Origin: CAYGKP01 sp964350605
GTDB taxonomy: Bacteria > Bacteroidota > Bacteroidia > Cytophagales > JAAEPT01
Assembly (NCBI GenBank): GCA_964350605.1
Contig: CAYGKP010000105.1
Location: forward strand, 1 to 8,348
DNA: 8,348 nt
Direction of reading: 5' to 3'
Shown piece by piece: positions 7,524-8,348 of this stretch. Both the position numbers and the translations under genes were made by a program. The notes beneath the pieces are model-generated. The model was not told the origin of the DNA, made no database searches, and saw nothing but the letters and a program-made list of their open reading frames with translations. Every line of letters begins with the position of its first letter. Position 1 is the first letter of the stretch.

Positions 7524-8348
7524 ATGAAGCGTTTGCTCACGGGCCTTTGGTTGGTCCTTCTTTTTCTGCCCCTCACTGTCCAGGCCCAGCGCATCGCGCC
7601 GACTTGGGAAGCGCGCTATTTGCAATCGGAAGTCAAGCTCGGCGACGTAGTCGAGATTGAGTTTACGGCGACCATTCCAGCAGGGTGGTACCTCTACGCA
7701 ACGGGGTTTGATCCCGATTGTGGCCCGATTCCCGCGAGTTTCCTTTTCGAGAAGAACAAAACGTTTGAGCTGGTCGGCACTACTTCGTCGCCCGGTGCGA
7801 AGAAGGCATACGACGACATTTTCGAGTGTGAGTACACCAAGTTCATCGGAAAGGGTACGTTCCGCCAGAAGGTCCGCATCCTGAGCCAAACCCCCCAAAT
7901 CTCGGGCACGATTGATGGGCAGATTTGCACCATCAAGGACGGCCAATGCATTCCGGTCGACGGCAAGTTCGACTTGGGTCCTTTGAAGGTGACCCTCACC
8001 ACCGGCAAGCTGGTCCCCGACGAAATCAAAGACCCAAAGGACCCCAAGAGTGGGGACGAGTTGGCGGGTGACGGCGGAGGTGGCCCTTGCTGCGCCGCGA
8101 TTGACAGCTTGACCGCAGAGATTGCAGCGATGCGTCGGGTCTTGGGCGGTCCGGGTCAAGGCGGATCAGGGACTTGCGACATCGCACGGCCTGCTGGGTT
8201 TGCCGATCTGGACATCCACCATTTCGATAGCGGAAAAGAAGTGGACAAGCCCTCGGCGGGCCTCGACCTGTTGCTCTTTTTCGGGGTGGCATTTCTCTCG
8301 GGACTGGTGGCGCTCCTGACGCCCTGCATGTTTCCGATGATCCCGATG
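7524..8348 (+). CDS. dsbD: DsbD-like thiol:disulfide interchange protein, 3'-truncated by window edge
   Basis: DsbD-type proteins carry electrons from cytoplasmic thioredoxin across the inner membrane to periplasmic thiol-disulfide proteins. The frame is open for 275 codons to the window end; full-length relatives are about 600-700 residues. MKRLLTG plus a hydrophobic core to A21 (VQA|QR) is a good signal peptide. Residues 22-165 form the N-terminal periplasmic domain: WYLYATGFDPDCGPIPASF is typical, and C135/C142 (QICTIKDGQCIPVDG) fit the redox pair. Residues 165-240 are a Gly/Cys-rich linker with C189-C190 and C218. A membrane helix begins near 244 and reaches LTPCMFPMIP (265-274), the transmembrane-domain signature with redox C268. 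The thioredoxin-like C-terminal domain, if present, lies outside the window. An in-frame ATG at 7491 is possible but would add 11 residues before the signal peptide. Confidence 0.9.
   Translation, partial: MKRLLTGLWLVLLFLPLTVQAQRIAPTWEARYLQSEVKLGDVVEIEFTATIPAGWYLYATGFDPDCGPIPASFLFEKNKTFELVGTTSSPGAKKAYDDIFECEYTKFIGKGTFRQKVRILSQTPQISGTIDGQICTIKDGQCIPVDGKFDLGPLKVTLTTGKLVPDEIKDPKDPKSGDELAGDGGGGPCCAAIDSLTAEIAAMRRVLGGPGQGGSGTCDIARPAGFADLDIHHFDSGKEVDKPSAGLDLLLFFGVAFLSGLVALLTPCMFPMIPM

Noticed and set aside
389..7692. Nine copies of the palindrome GGTACC (starting at 389, 1282, 3007, 3142, 3388, 3757, 3995, 5957 and 7687), against roughly two to three expected by composition.
   Set aside because: Seven of the nine are in-frame Gly-Thr codon pairs using GGT and ACC, so codon preference is enough to explain the excess.
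1..8348. Search by eye for tRNA or rRNA genes, CRISPR arrays, insertion-sequence ends, terminator hairpins and defence-system genes.
   Set aside because: Coding sequence fills all but about 40 bases, and none of these features was seen. Apart from the giant protein the window is ordinary core genome.

Overview
The window looks like ordinary, tightly packed chromosomal DNA from a Bacteroidota species with fairly high GC (about 60% by eye). The taxonomic guess rests on three things: the style of the PrmA and DsbD-like proteins, the absence of Shine-Dalgarno sequences before the starts, and a very large exported protein of a type I associate with this phylum. I cannot name a genus.

There are five genes, all on the + strand, with almost no intergenic DNA. 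In order: (1) 1-640, the 3' three-quarters of prmA, the ribosomal protein L11 methyltransferase, cut by the left edge; (2) 640-5430, a 1596-residue exported protein of unknown function; (3) 5435-6097, plsY, the acyl-phosphate:glycerol-3-phosphate acyltransferase of phospholipid synthesis; (4) 6090-7487, an M20-family metallo-dipeptidase; (5) 7524-8348, the start of a DsbD-like thiol:disulfide interchange protein, cut by the right edge inside its first membrane segment. Junction spacings are -1, +4, -8 and +36 bases, so one polycistronic unit with translational coupling at two junctions is likely. I see no internal terminator, promoter, RNA gene, mobile element or CRISPR array, and no stretch over 300 bases without a gene.

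Four of the genes are housekeeping or general metabolism: ribosome modification, membrane lipid synthesis, peptide turnover and envelope redox. The unknown is the 1596-residue protein. It has a signal peptide, an alpha-helical N-terminal region, a Pro/Glu then Asp/Glu/Tyr/Trp-rich linker, and a very long beta-rich body. That body is interrupted near residues 535-590 by a segment that reads like a winged helix-turn-helix, which is unexpected outside the cytoplasm. The late beta-strand segments resemble those of periplasmic groove proteins (the LptA/OstA and AsmA type). With plsY next door this suggests an envelope or lipid-related role, but that is inference only.
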